The notes: generated by a model from the sequence alone, not told the origin. 64,000 nt of DNA from 2-02-FULL-66-14 sp037443705 (GCA_037443705.1 JBBINV010000007.1:1-64000); one strand, 5' to 3'. Positions 24,003 through 32,515 are shown, counted from the first letter of the stretch. Translations and numbers: made by a program.

Positions 24003-25852
24003 ACCGCAAGAACGAAAGCCTCGTCTATTCGGCGATCGGGATCGCGGCGCTTTTCCTGCTGCTCGTCGCGTTCAACTACCTCGCCTCGACCGCGCCGCTG
24101 CGCGCCGACCTCACCGAGGGGCGCCTGTACACGCTCTCCGAGGGCACGCGCAGGATGCTCAAAGGCCTCGAGGCCCCGGTGAAGGTGAAGCTCTATGTCT
24201 CGCAGGGCGAGCAGGCGATGCCGGTGCCGCTGCGCAGCTACGCGCAGCGGGTGGAAGACCTCGCACGCGAGATGAAGTCGATCGCCGGAGCGAACCTCGT
24301 GATCGAGAAATACAACCCCAAGCCCGACTCCGAGGAGGAGGACGCGGCGCAGCTGGACGGCATCGAGCCGCAGACGCTCGCCTCGGGGGAGCAGTTCTAC
24401 CTCGGACTCGCCGTGACGCGTCTCGAGCGCAAGCAGTCGATCCCTGCGCTCAGCCCCTCGCGCGAGCGGCTGCTCGAGTACGACCTCGCGCGCGCGATCG
24501 CGCGCGTGGCGAGCAGCGCCAAACCCACGGTGGGCCTCATGAGCGCGCTGCCGGTGCTCGGCGAGAAGTTCAACCTCGCCACGCGCCAGCCTTCGGAGCC
24601 CTGGGTGCTGGCGGGTGAGCTCAAGCGCGACTTCGAGGTGAGGACGGTCAACATGACTGCGACCTCGATCGACCCCGAGATAAACGTGCTCCTCGTGATC
24701 CACCCCCGCGACATCCAGGAGGCGACCGAGTACGCGCTCGACCAGTTCGTCATGCGCGGCGGCAAGCTCGTCGTGTTCGTCGATCCGTATGCGTACTTCG
24801 ACCCTCTGCCGAGCCCGATTCCCGGCGTGGGCGGCGGCGGCACGAGCTCCACGCTGCCACGCCTGTTCAAGGCCTGGGGGGTCACGATGGATCCCGGCAA
24901 GGTGATCGCCGACGTCGTATTCGCCTCGGGGGGCGGCGCACGCTACACGCCTACGGTCCTGTCGCTGAACCGCACTGCGTTCAACCGCGACGATGTCGCC
25001 GCCAGCCAGATCGAGACGCTCCTGTATGCCTTTGGGGGTGCGTTCGATCTGAAGCTCGCGGAAGGGTTGAAGGCGACCGAGCTGGTGAAGTCCTCGCCCA
25101 ATTCCATGCTGGTGGATAACGCTGTGGCCACCGCGTCGGGCGATGCAGCGACCAAGGCGTTCAAGCCCGAGGGCAAGAGCCGGCCGCTCGCGGTCCGGCT
25201 CACGGGCAAATTCAGGAGCGCCTTTCCCGGCGGCGCCCCGAACTCGGACCGCAAAGGGGAGCGCGAAAAGGCCCACCTCGCGGAGGCCGCGAAGGACAAC
25301 AGCGTCGTCCTGGTCGCCGACGCCGACATGCTGCAGGACGGCGCGGCGGTCGACGTGCAGGAAGTGTTCGGGCGCAGGATCATCGTCCCTTCCAACGGCA
25401 ACCTCGCCTTCGGGCAGGGGCTCGTCGAGCAGCTCGCCGCGGGCGACGAGCTCGGGTCGCTCCGGAGCCGCGCCGCCGCGTTCCGCCCGCTCACCGTGGT
25501 GCGCGAGATGGAAGCCAGAGCCCAGGCGCAGTACTTCGGCAAGATCCAGGGCCTGGAGGCCGAGCTGCAGAAGACCAACGACAAGCTCCAGGAGCTTCAG
25601 AAGGCGCGCGGCGGCGGCGCGAAGAGCGCGCAGATCCTCTCGCCCGAGCAGCAGGCCGAACTCGAGAACTTCAGGAAGCGCGTCGCTGAAACACGAAAAG
25701 AGCTGAAGGAGCTGCGCAAGAACCTGCGCCAGGACGCCGAAAGCCTCGTCTTCTGGACCAAGGTCGCCAACATCGCGCTGATGCCCCTGCTCGTAGCGGC
25801 GGCGGGGCTCGGCGTGGCGCTCGTTCGCCGGCGGCGGCAGGTGGCGCAATGA
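23999..25852 (+). CDS. GldG-like ABC auxiliary protein
   Basis: A 617-residue protein with one N-terminal helix (about 10-28) and one C-terminal helix (about 588-608), and a large periplasmic part between. RADLTEGRLYTLSEGTRR is the conserved start of GldG-like domains. A coiled coil of about 90 residues precedes the last helix (QGLEAELQKTNDKLQELQ region). Such proteins accompany GldF-type permeases; in flavobacteria the set is needed for gliding, but in betaproteobacteria its role is unknown. Confidence 0.88.
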   Translation: MNRKNESLVYSAIGIAALFLLLVAFNYLASTAPLRADLTEGRLYTLSEGTRRMLKGLEAPVKVKLYVSQGEQAMPVPLRSYAQRVEDLAREMKSIAGANLVIEKYNPKPDSEEEDAAQLDGIEPQTLASGEQFYLGLAVTRLERKQSIPALSPSRERLLEYDLARAIARVASSAKPTVGLMSALPVLGEKFNLATRQPSEPWVLAGELKRDFEVRTVNMTATSIDPEINVLLVIHPRDIQEATEYALDQFVMRGGKLVVFVDPYAYFDPLPSPIPGVGGGGTSSTLPRLFKAWGVTMDPGKVIADVVFASGGGARYTPTVLSLNRTAFNRDDVAASQIETLLYAFGGAFDLKLAEGLKATELVKSSPNSMLVDNAVATASGDAATKAFKPEGKSRPLAVRLTGKFRSAFPGGAPNSDRKGEREKAHLAEAAKDNSVVLVADADMLQDGAAVDVQEVFGRRIIVPSNGNLAFGQGLVEQLAAGDELGSLRSRAAAFRPLTVVREMEARAQAQYFGKIQGLEAELQKTNDKLQELQKARGGGAKSAQILSPEQQAELENFRKRVAETRKELKELRKNLRQDAESLVFWTKVANIALMPLLVAAAGLGVALVRRRRQVAQ

Positions 25853-26877
25853 GCGCGCGCCTCGCCGCGGTGCTGGTGGCGCTGCTGCTGGTGCTGGGCG
25901 GCGGCGCGCTTCTGTACCACCGGCAGGGCATGGAGCAGCGCCCGGTGGCGAGCGGCACGCTGGGCCAGCCGTTGCTGAAGGGCCTGAAGGCCGCGGACAT
26001 CGCATCGATCGCGATCCGCGAGCCGAAAGCGACGCTCACGCTCGAGCGCAAGGGCGAGCGCTGGGCGATCGCCGAGCGCGCCGGCTTTCCCGCCGATCCG
26101 GACAAGGTGCGCGAGTTCGTCCTCAAGGCGATCACGCTGAAGATCGGGCAGGTCGAGCCGGTCGGCGCCGCCGACCGCGCGCGCCTGCACCTCGACGATT
26201 CGGGCACGCGCATCGAGTTCAGGTCGGCCGAAGGAAAAGCGCTCGCGCAGATGATCGCGGGCCGCAAGCACTTCAGGACCGAGTCCGAGAACCCGGACAA
26301 GGCACCCGGCGACGGGCGCTTCGTGCTGCTGCCGGGCGCGGAATCGAGCGTCTACGTGGTGGCCGATCCGCTTTCGCAGGCGAGCGCGAAGAGCGCCGAC
26401 TGGATCGCGAGGAAGGGGCTGGAGGCCGAGAAGCTGAAATCGCTCGAGGTGAAGCATCCGGGCGGCGAGTCGTGGAGGATCGATCGCGAGAAGGACGACG
26501 CGCCCTGGAAGCTTGCGGGAATCCGGCCGGGCGAGAAGCTTGCGATCACCAAGGCGAACGCGGCCGGCTATGCGCTCTCCATCATGGACCTCGCCGATGT
26601 CGCGCCCAAGGACGTGAAAAACGCCGACACCGGCCTCGACAAGCCGATCCTCGCCGAGGCCGCGACCTCCGAAGGCCTATCGTACAGACTGAAGATCGGC
26701 AAGCTCGAGGGCGACAACTACTACCTGACGGTCGCCGTCTCGGGCGACTCGAAGGCCGAGCACGTGCAGCGCGAGAAGATGCTCGGCGAGCATGTCCTCC
26801 TCGTCCCCAAATCCAAGCTCGAGGATCTGTTGAAAAAGCGCGCCGAGCTCCTCGAGCAGAAGGAAGTGAAGAAGTAG
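25849..26877 (+). CDS. DUF4340 domain protein
   Basis: A 342-residue protein with one N-terminal membrane anchor (about 4-20) and a periplasmic part with two DUF4340-type repeats (about 35-175 and 185-330). It overlaps the GldG-like gene by 4 nt and ends the four-gene operon. It probably works with the GldG-like protein on the periplasmic side. Confidence 0.85.
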   Translation: MSARLAAVLVALLLVLGGGALLYHRQGMEQRPVASGTLGQPLLKGLKAADIASIAIREPKATLTLERKGERWAIAERAGFPADPDKVREFVLKAITLKIGQVEPVGAADRARLHLDDSGTRIEFRSAEGKALAQMIAGRKHFRTESENPDKAPGDGRFVLLPGAESSVYVVADPLSQASAKSADWIARKGLEAEKLKSLEVKHPGGESWRIDREKDDAPWKLAGIRPGEKLAITKANAAGYALSIMDLADVAPKDVKNADTGLDKPILAEAATSEGLSYRLKIGKLEGDNYYLTVAVSGDSKAEHVQREKMLGEHVLLVPKSKLEDLLKKRAELLEQKEVKK

Positions 26878-26929
26878 CGCCGTGGCCGCCGGCTGGCGCG
26901 CGCATCTCGACCAGAGGGGCGGTTCGGAG

Positions 26930-26935
26930 TAGGCT
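26930..26935 (+). promoter_or_regulatory. -10-like TAGGCT before DUF433 remnant
   Basis: TAGGCT ends 6 nt before the ATG at 26942, with no Shine-Dalgarno. It may now drive the downstream toxin-antitoxin genes. Confidence 0.35.
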
Positions 26936-26941
26936 TTTTGC

Positions 26942-27094
26942 ATGGAAAAGCCCGTCATCTCGTGTATCCCGGACGCAAAGGGCGGCACGCCCGTGTTCGC
27001 TGGCACGCGAGTCCCGGTGCAGACGCTGCGAGCGAAAGCACAGCCGATCCGGCACAAGGAAAGTGAACGATGTCCACGGCTAAGGAAGAACTGA
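26942..27094 (+). pseudogene. Truncated DUF433-type antitoxin fragment
   Basis: A 50-codon frame whose first 27 or so residues match the DUF433 start, with GGTPVFAGTRVPVQTL (residues 14-29). The continuation (usually a helix after VQTL) is lost and replaced by an unrelated basic tail. It overlaps the start of the next small gene by 25 bp. It looks like a remnant fused by deletion to the upstream edge of another toxin-antitoxin module. Confidence 0.6.
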
Positions 27095-27255
27095 CCCGCC
27101 TCATTCAGGGGCAACCCGAAGACAGCTCGCGCGAGGAAATCGTGCGCGAGCTCGCCTTTCACGTCATGGTCGAGCGCGGACTCGCCGACTCGGACGCGAA
27201 GCGCGCCATCTCGAACGAGGAGATGGCGCGGCGCATCCGCTCATGGCAGAAATAA
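27070..27255 (+). CDS. Small antitoxin-like protein
   Basis: A 61-residue acidic protein (SREEIVRELAFHVMVERGLADSD core) that overlaps the following ParE toxin gene by 13 nt. Its position and size are those of an antitoxin; I recognise the sequence type as a frequent partner of ParE-like toxins but cannot name a family. Confidence 0.7.
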   Translation: MSTAKEELTRLIQGQPEDSSREEIVRELAFHVMVERGLADSDAKRAISNEEMARRIRSWQK

Positions 27256-27536
27256 CGTGGACCGCGGAGGCTCAACGCTGGGTCGAAGACATCTTCGAAT
27301 ACATCGCAGCGGATAATCCCGCCGCTGCCGGGCGAACGGTTCAAGGGATCTACGACCGAGTGCAGGTTCTTGCGACATTTCCGGAGATCGGTCACCGGTA
27401 CCTTCCGTCCTCGCGCCACGTGCGTATCCTGTTGTACGGGCACTACCGCATTGCGTACCTGGTGAAGGACGACAGGAACATCGACATTCTCGGCGTTTTT
27501 CACGGTTCTCTCGATATCACTCGGTACCAGCTTTGA
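27243..27536 (+). CDS. RelE/ParE superfamily toxin
   Basis: A 97-residue toxin. TAEAQRWVEDIFEYIAADNP, FPEIGHRYLP, ILLYGHYRIAYLVKDD and ILGVFHG follow the ParE pattern closely. Third ParE-type pair in this window. Confidence 0.9.
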   Translation: MAEITWTAEAQRWVEDIFEYIAADNPAAAGRTVQGIYDRVQVLATFPEIGHRYLPSSRHVRILLYGHYRIAYLVKDDRNIDILGVFHGSLDITRYQL

Positions 27537-27539
27537 GGC

Positions 27540-27788
27540 ATGCTCGGCTGGGGACTCGCGATCGCCGCGCTGCTGTTCTTCGCCTCGGCCTGCCGTGTGC
27601 TGATCGCCGACGCGCGCGCCGGCGCGTACGTGACGATGGGGGCGAGATGTACTTCGCGCAGCTCTGGGCGCTCGGCGCGCTCCTGGGGGCGGCGGGAACG
27701 ATCCTGCTGCTTGGGGCAAGCTGGTGGTGGTACGCGCCCGGAATCGTTGCTCTTTACCTCGTGTCCTGTCCGGTCCGTTTCATCCTGA
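27540..27788 (+). CDS. Possible small membrane protein, possibly frameshifted
   Basis: An 82-codon frame beginning MLGWGLAIAALLFFASACRV, a plausible membrane segment. After about residue 34 the composition turns Arg/Ser-rich and overlaps the better-looking frame at 27647-27877. Either a separate small gene with a spurious tail or the 5' part of a gene split by a frameshift. Confidence 0.3.
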   Translation: MLGWGLAIAALLFFASACRVLIADARAGAYVTMGARCTSRSSGRSARSWGRRERSCCLGQAGGGTRPESLLFTSCPVRSVSS

Positions 27789-27877
27789 TACCGATGAACC
27801 TCGGAAAAGAAGCTCCGCCGCCGAAGCCGGGGTTCAAGGAATTCATCCGCCGGGTCGAAGGAACGGACAAGGAATAA
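27647..27877 (+). CDS. Small two-helix membrane protein
   Basis: 76 residues: helices at about 6-24 and 28-46, then a cytosolic tail (KEFIRRVEGTDKE). GGGGGCGAG upstream gives only a weak ribosome-binding site. No family recognised. It ends just before the DUF2721 gene and could be its operon partner. Confidence 0.5.
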   Translation: MYFAQLWALGALLGAAGTILLLGASWWWYAPGIVALYLVSCPVRFILIPMNLGKEAPPPKPGFKEFIRRVEGTDKE

Positions 27878-27880
27878 ACT
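27875..27880 (+). promoter_or_regulatory. -10-like TAAACT before DUF2721 gene
   Basis: TAAACT ends 6 nt before the ATG at 27887 and includes the stop codon of the preceding gene, so it may be fortuitous. Confidence 0.3.
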
Positions 27881-27886
27881 CCCGCC

Positions 27887-28327
27887 ATGGCGATCGAGCC
27901 GCACGTCCCCGAGATCGCGGGGGTGATCCAGCTCGCGGTGGCGCCGGTGTTCATGCTCACCGCCGTGGGCGCGCTGATCAACGCGCTGAACCTGCGCCTC
28001 GGGCGCGCGGTGGACCGGCGCCGGGTGCTGGAGGCGAACCTTCCCACGCTCCCGGAGGACCAGGCCGGCGACGCGCGGGACGAGATCGCGCAGATCGGGC
28101 GCCGGATCCGCTACGTTTACCTCTCGATCCTGTTCTCGGTGGTGTCCGGGCTTTTCGTGAGCCTCCTGATCGTGGCGGCGTTCGCGGGCGCCTTCGTGGC
28201 GGCGGACCTCTCGCGCACCATCGGCGCGATGTTCGTGCTGGCGATGCTCGCGCTGATCGCGGCGCTGCTTCTTTTCCTGCGCGAGATCTTCCTCGCGGTG
28301 GCGACCCCGCGGCACGTGCCGCGCTGA
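27887..28327 (+). CDS. DUF2721 membrane protein
   Basis: A 146-residue membrane protein. The N-terminal half has IQLAVAPVFMLTAVGALINALNLRLGRAVDR, split around one helix, then a cytosolic loop and two strong helices (about 82-105 and 112-133). This arrangement is DUF2721. Function unknown. Confidence 0.85.
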   Translation: MAIEPHVPEIAGVIQLAVAPVFMLTAVGALINALNLRLGRAVDRRRVLEANLPTLPEDQAGDARDEIAQIGRRIRYVYLSILFSVVSGLFVSLLIVAAFAGAFVAADLSRTIGAMFVLAMLALIAALLLFLREIFLAVATPRHVPR

Positions 28328-28364
28328 GGCTGGAAATGCTTCCGCGGGGCTGCTATAACTGCGC

Positions 28365-28372
28365 AAGGAGGT
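28365..28372 (+). promoter_or_regulatory. Strong Shine-Dalgarno deciding a GTG start
   Basis: AAGGAGGT lies 7 nt before the GTG at 28380 and fixes the start of the EF-G-like gene. A TATAAC hexamer (28354-28359) is just upstream. Confidence 0.7.
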
Positions 28373-28379
28373 CACCCCC

Positions 28380-30404
28380 GTGGGAAAGCATCTCATCAAG
28401 CATATCCGCACGATCGCGCTGGTAGGCCAGGCGGGATCGGGCAAAACGCTGCTGGCGGAGGTGCTCGCCGCGCGCGCCGGCGCCAGGGCCGTGCTGGACT
28501 ACCACCCGCTCGAGAAGACGCTGGGCCACTCGCTCAAGCTCGCGGTGGCGAGCTTCGAGCACCAGGAGACGCACATCCACCTGCTCGACACGCCCGGCTA
28601 CCCCGACTTTCTCGGTCATTCGCTCCCGGCGCTTGCCGCAGTGGAGACTGCCGCGATCGTGGTGAACGCCCAGAACGGCATCGAGATGATGACCAGCCGC
28701 TTCATGCAGTGGGCGGCAAAGCGCGGGCTGGACCGGCTCGTGATCGTGAACAAGATCGACGCCGAGAACGCCGATCTTCCGGAGCTGCTCGACCGGATTC
28801 AGCAGGCCTTCGGTAGGGAATGCCTGCCGCTCAATCTCCCCGCGGCGGGCGCCACGAAGGTCTCGGACTGCTTCTTCGCTCCGTCGGGCGAGTCGGACTT
28901 CTCCTCGGTGGAGGAAGCGCACCGCAAGCTCATCGACCAGGTGGTCGAGGTGGACGAGGCGCTGATGTCGCTTTACCTCGAGAAGGGCGAGATCGCGCCG
29001 GATCAGCTGCACGATCCCCTCGAGCGCGCGATGCGCGAGGGACACCTGATACCCGTCGTCTTCACGTCGGCGAAGACCGGCGCGGGCGTGGCGGAGCTCC
29101 TCGACGTGATCGTGAAGCTCCTGCCCAACCCTGCCGAGGGCAATCCGCCGGTGTACGTGAACGTGCCCGCGGGCGGCGGCGCGGCGACCGAGCTCGCCGC
29201 GGTCCCGGACCCGGGCCGGCACGCGCTCGCGCACGTCTTCAAGATCGAGATCGACCCCTATATCGGGCGCATCGCCGTGTTCCGCGTGCATCAGGGCCGG
29301 ATCACGCCCGGCACGCAGCTCTACATCGGCGAAAGCCGCAAGCCGATCAAGCCCGGGCACCTGTACGCGCTTCGCGGCAAGACCCAGGTCGAGGTGAACG
29401 AGGCGGTGCCGGGCGACATCTGCGCCATCGCCAAGGTGGAGGACATCCAGTTCGACCATATCCTGCACGATTCGCCCGAGGACGCGCACATTCGTGCACG
29501 GCCGCTCGAGCTGCCGACCTCGGTATTCGGCCTCGCCGTGCAGCCGAGGAAACGCGGCGACGAGCAGAAGGTCTCCGACATGCTTCACAAGCTCGTGGCC
29601 GAGGACCCCTGTTTCCGGATCGAGCACAACGCGCAGGCGAACGAGACCGTGATGCGCGGCCTGGGCGAAATGCACCTGAAGACGATGCTCGAGAAGATGG
29701 CAACGCAGTACAAGATCGAGCTCGAAACGCGCCCGCCCTCCATCCCCTTTCGCGAGACGATCGCGGCGCGCGCGGAAGGGCACAACCGCCACAAGAAGCA
29801 GACCGGCGGCGCGGGGCAGTTCGGCGAGGTGTTCCTCAAGGTGGAGCCCATGCCGCGCGGCGCGGGGTTCGAGTTCGTGGACAACGTGAAGGGCGGCGTG
29901 ATCCCCAACCAGTTCATCCCCTCGGTCGAGAAAGGCGTGCGCTCGGTGCTCGACGCCGGCTACCTCGCCGGCTTTCCGCTCCAGGACCTGCGCGTGATCG
30001 TGTACGACGGAAAGCACCACCCGGTCGACTCCAAGGACGTCGCCTTCATGTCCGCGGGCCGCAAGGCGTTCCTCGACGCACTCGCCAAGGCGCGCCCGAT
30101 CGTGCTCGAACCCATCGTCAACGTCGAGATCATGGCGCCGGAGGAGAAGATGGGCGACATCGCGGGCGAGCTCTCGGGCCACCGCGGCCAGATCAAGGGC
30201 TCCGACACCCCGCGCCCCGGGACCGTCCAGATCAGCGCGCAGGCGCCGCTATCGGAACTCGAGCACTTCCCCGCGCGCCTCAAGTCGCTCACCGCGGGCC
30301 ACGGCTCGTACACGCTCGAATTCAGCCACTACGAACCCGCGCCGCCGCAGCTCCAGCAGAAGCTCGTCGCCGCGCACAAGCCGGCGCAGCAGGCCGAAGA
30401 CTAG
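28380..30404 (+). CDS. Elongation factor G-like GTPase (FusA2 paralogue)
   Basis: 674 residues with all EF-G domains. The G1 loop is GQAGSGKT (16-23) instead of AHIDAGKT of canonical EF-G; G3 DTPGYPDF (70-77) and G4 NKID (124-127) are present. It matches the EF-G-like proteins that sit as a second copy in many bacteria and whose role in elongation or recycling is uncertain. GTG start with a strong Shine-Dalgarno. Stop is 4 bp from the convergent dioxygenase stop. Confidence 0.9.
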   Translation: MGKHLIKHIRTIALVGQAGSGKTLLAEVLAARAGARAVLDYHPLEKTLGHSLKLAVASFEHQETHIHLLDTPGYPDFLGHSLPALAAVETAAIVVNAQNGIEMMTSRFMQWAAKRGLDRLVIVNKIDAENADLPELLDRIQQAFGRECLPLNLPAAGATKVSDCFFAPSGESDFSSVEEAHRKLIDQVVEVDEALMSLYLEKGEIAPDQLHDPLERAMREGHLIPVVFTSAKTGAGVAELLDVIVKLLPNPAEGNPPVYVNVPAGGGAATELAAVPDPGRHALAHVFKIEIDPYIGRIAVFRVHQGRITPGTQLYIGESRKPIKPGHLYALRGKTQVEVNEAVPGDICAIAKVEDIQFDHILHDSPEDAHIRARPLELPTSVFGLAVQPRKRGDEQKVSDMLHKLVAEDPCFRIEHNAQANETVMRGLGEMHLKTMLEKMATQYKIELETRPPSIPFRETIAARAEGHNRHKKQTGGAGQFGEVFLKVEPMPRGAGFEFVDNVKGGVIPNQFIPSVEKGVRSVLDAGYLAGFPLQDLRVIVYDGKHHPVDSKDVAFMSAGRKAFLDALAKARPIVLEPIVNVEIMAPEEKMGDIAGELSGHRGQIKGSDTPRPGTVQISAQAPLSELEHFPARLKSLTAGHGSYTLEFSHYEPAPPQLQQKLVAAHKPAQQAED

Positions 30405-30408
30405 TTCG

Positions 30409-31401
30409 CTACTGGGGATCGAAGACGGGTGTCTTCTCGCCCACTGGCGCGGCGGCGTCCGGCGTCGCGTACTCGATGAAGCTTGGCGGGAGCGCCGCGC
30501 CCCAGTAGACGCCCGTGCCGCGCTCTTCCTCGTTCCAGCGCACCGGCTCCCAGTCGGGCGCGAAGATGAGGAAGCTCCCGGAGTAGATCTCGATGCGGTT
30601 GCCGCCCGGCTCGTAGCTGTAGAGGTAGAAGGCTTGCGAGTTGTTGTGCTTCGAGGGCCCGGCCTCGATGAAAACGCCGTTCTCCGCGAAGAGGTCGGCC
30701 GCGCGCAGCACGTCCTCGCGGTTGTCGACCCAGAGCGAGAAGTGGTGCAGACGACCGCCGATTTCCTTCACGTCCTTCACGTACGCCACCTCGTGGTGGG
30801 TGATCGAGGGACTGAGCCAGGAACCGAGCTCGACCTTTCCGTTCTCGAAGAGCACCTGCTCGTGCAGCCTGAATCCCAGGATGTCCTCGGCGAAAGCCCG
30901 GTTCGCAGGCACGTCGCGCGCAAGGAGCGCGAGATGGTCGATCCGCCGGACGTTCACGCCGCGCCCGGTGTATTTCTGCGGCAGGTTCTTGAGCGTGGAG
31001 CGCAGGTGATCGGGCGCGCGGTAGCGCTCCTCTTCGTAGTAGAGCTCCATGCGGTGCCCGTCGGGATCGCGGAAGCGGAAGATCCGGCCGCGCCCGAAGT
31101 CGCCGTCGCTCCATCCTTCGCCCAGGCCCGCCGCGTTCACCGCGCGCGCACGCCGCTCGAGCGCCGCCTCGCTCACCGCGCGCCACGAGACGCACGCCAC
31201 GCCCGCGCCCTTCGCCGCGGTCAGCTTGAGGGTCGAGGTCGCGTAGTCGCCGTAGCCCCGCAGGTACACCGTGTCGCCGCGCGTGTGCACGACCTCCATG
31301 CCCAGCAGTTCGCGGAAGTACCAGAGGCTGCGCTCGGGCTTTGGCGTGAGCAACTCCACGCTCCCGAGATGAGCCACATCCTGGATGAGATCCTTTTTCA
31401 T
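30409..31401 (-). CDS. Extradiol ring-cleavage dioxygenase, catechol 2,3-dioxygenase type
   Basis: 330 residues with two VOC domains (about 8-125 and 152-275). H156, H220 and E271 are placed like the iron ligands of XylE-type catechol 2,3-dioxygenases (spacings 64 and 51). It would open a catecholic ring next to a hydroxyl. The neighbouring genes do not form a full meta-cleavage pathway, so the substrate is open. AAAGGA about 10 nt upstream of the ATG. Confidence 0.85.
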   Translation of the reverse strand: MKKDLIQDVAHLGSVELLTPKPERSLWYFRELLGMEVVHTRGDTVYLRGYGDYATSTLKLTAAKGAGVACVSWRAVSEAALERRARAVNAAGLGEGWSDGDFGRGRIFRFRDPDGHRMELYYEEERYRAPDHLRSTLKNLPQKYTGRGVNVRRIDHLALLARDVPANRAFAEDILGFRLHEQVLFENGKVELGSWLSPSITHHEVAYVKDVKEIGGRLHHFSLWVDNREDVLRAADLFAENGVFIEAGPSKHNNSQAFYLYSYEPGGNRIEIYSGSFLIFAPDWEPVRWNEEERGTGVYWGAALPPSFIEYATPDAAAPVGEKTPVFDPQ

Positions 31402-31492
31402 CGCGCAATCCTTTCGCGGCGGATTGTCCCGTGATGTTCCTCGCGGACGAACGGCGCCGGTTGATTGAGGTCAAGCTTTTCCTTCGAGCGGG

Positions 31493-31498
31493 TATATT
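31493..31498 (+). promoter_or_regulatory. -10-like TATATT, probable leaderless promoter of the SMP-30 gene
   Basis: TATATT ends 6 nt before the ATG at 31505, with no Shine-Dalgarno; transcription should begin at the start codon. Confidence 0.5.
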
Positions 31499-31504
31499 AC
31501 GGCC

Positions 31505-32449
31505 ATGCCCGAGTGGACCCCGAGCGCGCGTTATCCCGACCCCGCGGTGGTCGCGGTGGACGAATCGTTCAACCGGCTGCGGCTTGCGCTCGCGAAAGTC
31601 GAGCGGCTCGCCACCGGGCTCACGCGCTGGGCCGAAGGGCCGGTGTGGTTCGGCGACCAGCGCGCGCTCGTCTGGAGCGACGTACCCGGCGACTGCATGT
31701 GGCGCTGGGACGAGCAAAGCGGTGCGGTAAGCGTATTCCGCAGGCCCTCGGGCTTCGCCAACGGCAACACGCGCGACCGGCTGGGGCGGCTGCTCACCTG
31801 CGAGCACCTGGGGCGACGGGTGTGCCGTACGGAGCATGATGGAAGGGTGATCACGGTCGCCGATTCATTCGATGGCAAGCGACTCAACTCGCCCAACGAC
31901 ATCGTCTGCAAGTCGGACGGCTCGATCTGGTTTACCGATCCGAGCTTCGGGATCCTCGGATGGTACGAAGGATCGAAAGCGGAGCCCGAGCTCGCCACCA
32001 ACGTTTATCGCGTCGATCCGCAGGGTGCGATCACGGTCGTGGCCGAAGGGATCAACCAGCCGAACGGCCTCGCCTTCTCGCCCGACGAGTCGGTTCTCTA
32101 TGTCGTCGAGTCAAGGTCGGTGCCCCGGAAGATCCTGGCCTTCGATGTCATTCAGGAGAAAACCCTTGGAAATCGACGGACCCTCATCGATGCCGGTCCG
32201 AAGGGAACCCCCGACGGATTTCGCGTGGATGTCGAGGGCAATCTGTGGTGCGGCTGGGGCATGGGCGAGGCCGGTCTGGACGGCGTCCACGTGTTCAACC
32301 CCGACGGGCGCCTGATCGGCCGCATCGATCTCCCGGAGCGCTGCGCCAACGTCTGCTTCGGCGGCGTGCACCGCAATCGCCTTTTCATGGCGGCGAGCAC
32401 GTCGCTTTACGCGCTCTACGTGAACACGCAGGGTGTCCCGTATTTCTGA
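31505..32449 (+). CDS. SMP-30/gluconolactonase family protein
   Basis: A 314-residue six-bladed beta-propeller lactonase. Metal ligands by position are E44 (AEGPVW), N187 (QPNGLAF) and D237 (TPDGF), with N131 (SPNDIV) nearby. It hydrolyses sugar-acid lactones in most characterised members. Its TGA stop lies within a 13-bp direct repeat next to the large palindrome at 32457. Opposite the acid-sugar operon, it may serve the same pathway. Confidence 0.87.
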   Translation: MPEWTPSARYPDPAVVAVDESFNRLRLALAKVERLATGLTRWAEGPVWFGDQRALVWSDVPGDCMWRWDEQSGAVSVFRRPSGFANGNTRDRLGRLLTCEHLGRRVCRTEHDGRVITVADSFDGKRLNSPNDIVCKSDGSIWFTDPSFGILGWYEGSKAEPELATNVYRVDPQGAITVVAEGINQPNGLAFSPDESVLYVVESRSVPRKILAFDVIQEKTLGNRRTLIDAGPKGTPDGFRVDVEGNLWCGWGMGEAGLDGVHVFNPDGRLIGRIDLPERCANVCFGGVHRNRLFMAASTSLYALYVNTQGVPYF

Positions 32450-32468
32450 TCGGGGTTTCTGATCGGGG
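32443..32468. repeat. 13-bp tandem repeat over the SMP-30 stop codon
   Basis: TTTCTGATCGGGG occurs twice in direct succession (32443-32455, 32456-32468). The first copy holds the SMP-30 TGA and the second begins the left arm of the palindrome. Confidence 0.85.
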
Positions 32469-32515
32469 TCAGACTCGACTTCCCACCGGAAAGTCGAGTC
32501 TGACCCCGATCAGAA
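32457..32515. repeat. Perfect 25-bp inverted repeat with 9-nt loop, REP-like, probable bidirectional terminator
   Basis: The arms 32457-32481 and 32491-32515 are exact reverse complements, starting TTCTGATCGGGGTCAGAC. The right arm contains the TGA (32512-32510) of the zinc dehydrogenase gene. It fills the gap between two convergent genes and would form a very stable RNA hairpin from either side. No long T tract follows, so termination strength is uncertain. Confidence 0.9.

Noticed and set aside
23681..26005. 774-codon minus-strand frame opposite the Gld-type ABC operon
   Set aside because: Composition is that of antisense frames and the plus-strand genes overlap by ATGA junctions, which fixes the coding strand.
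28353..30182. 609-codon frame antisense to the EF-G-like gene
   Set aside because: Shadow of the EF-G-like codons; no ribosome-binding site or domain.
32457..32515. Attachment site or CRISPR-like repeat
   Set aside because: A single palindrome with no spacer array, integrase or tRNA; a REP-like element or terminator explains it better.
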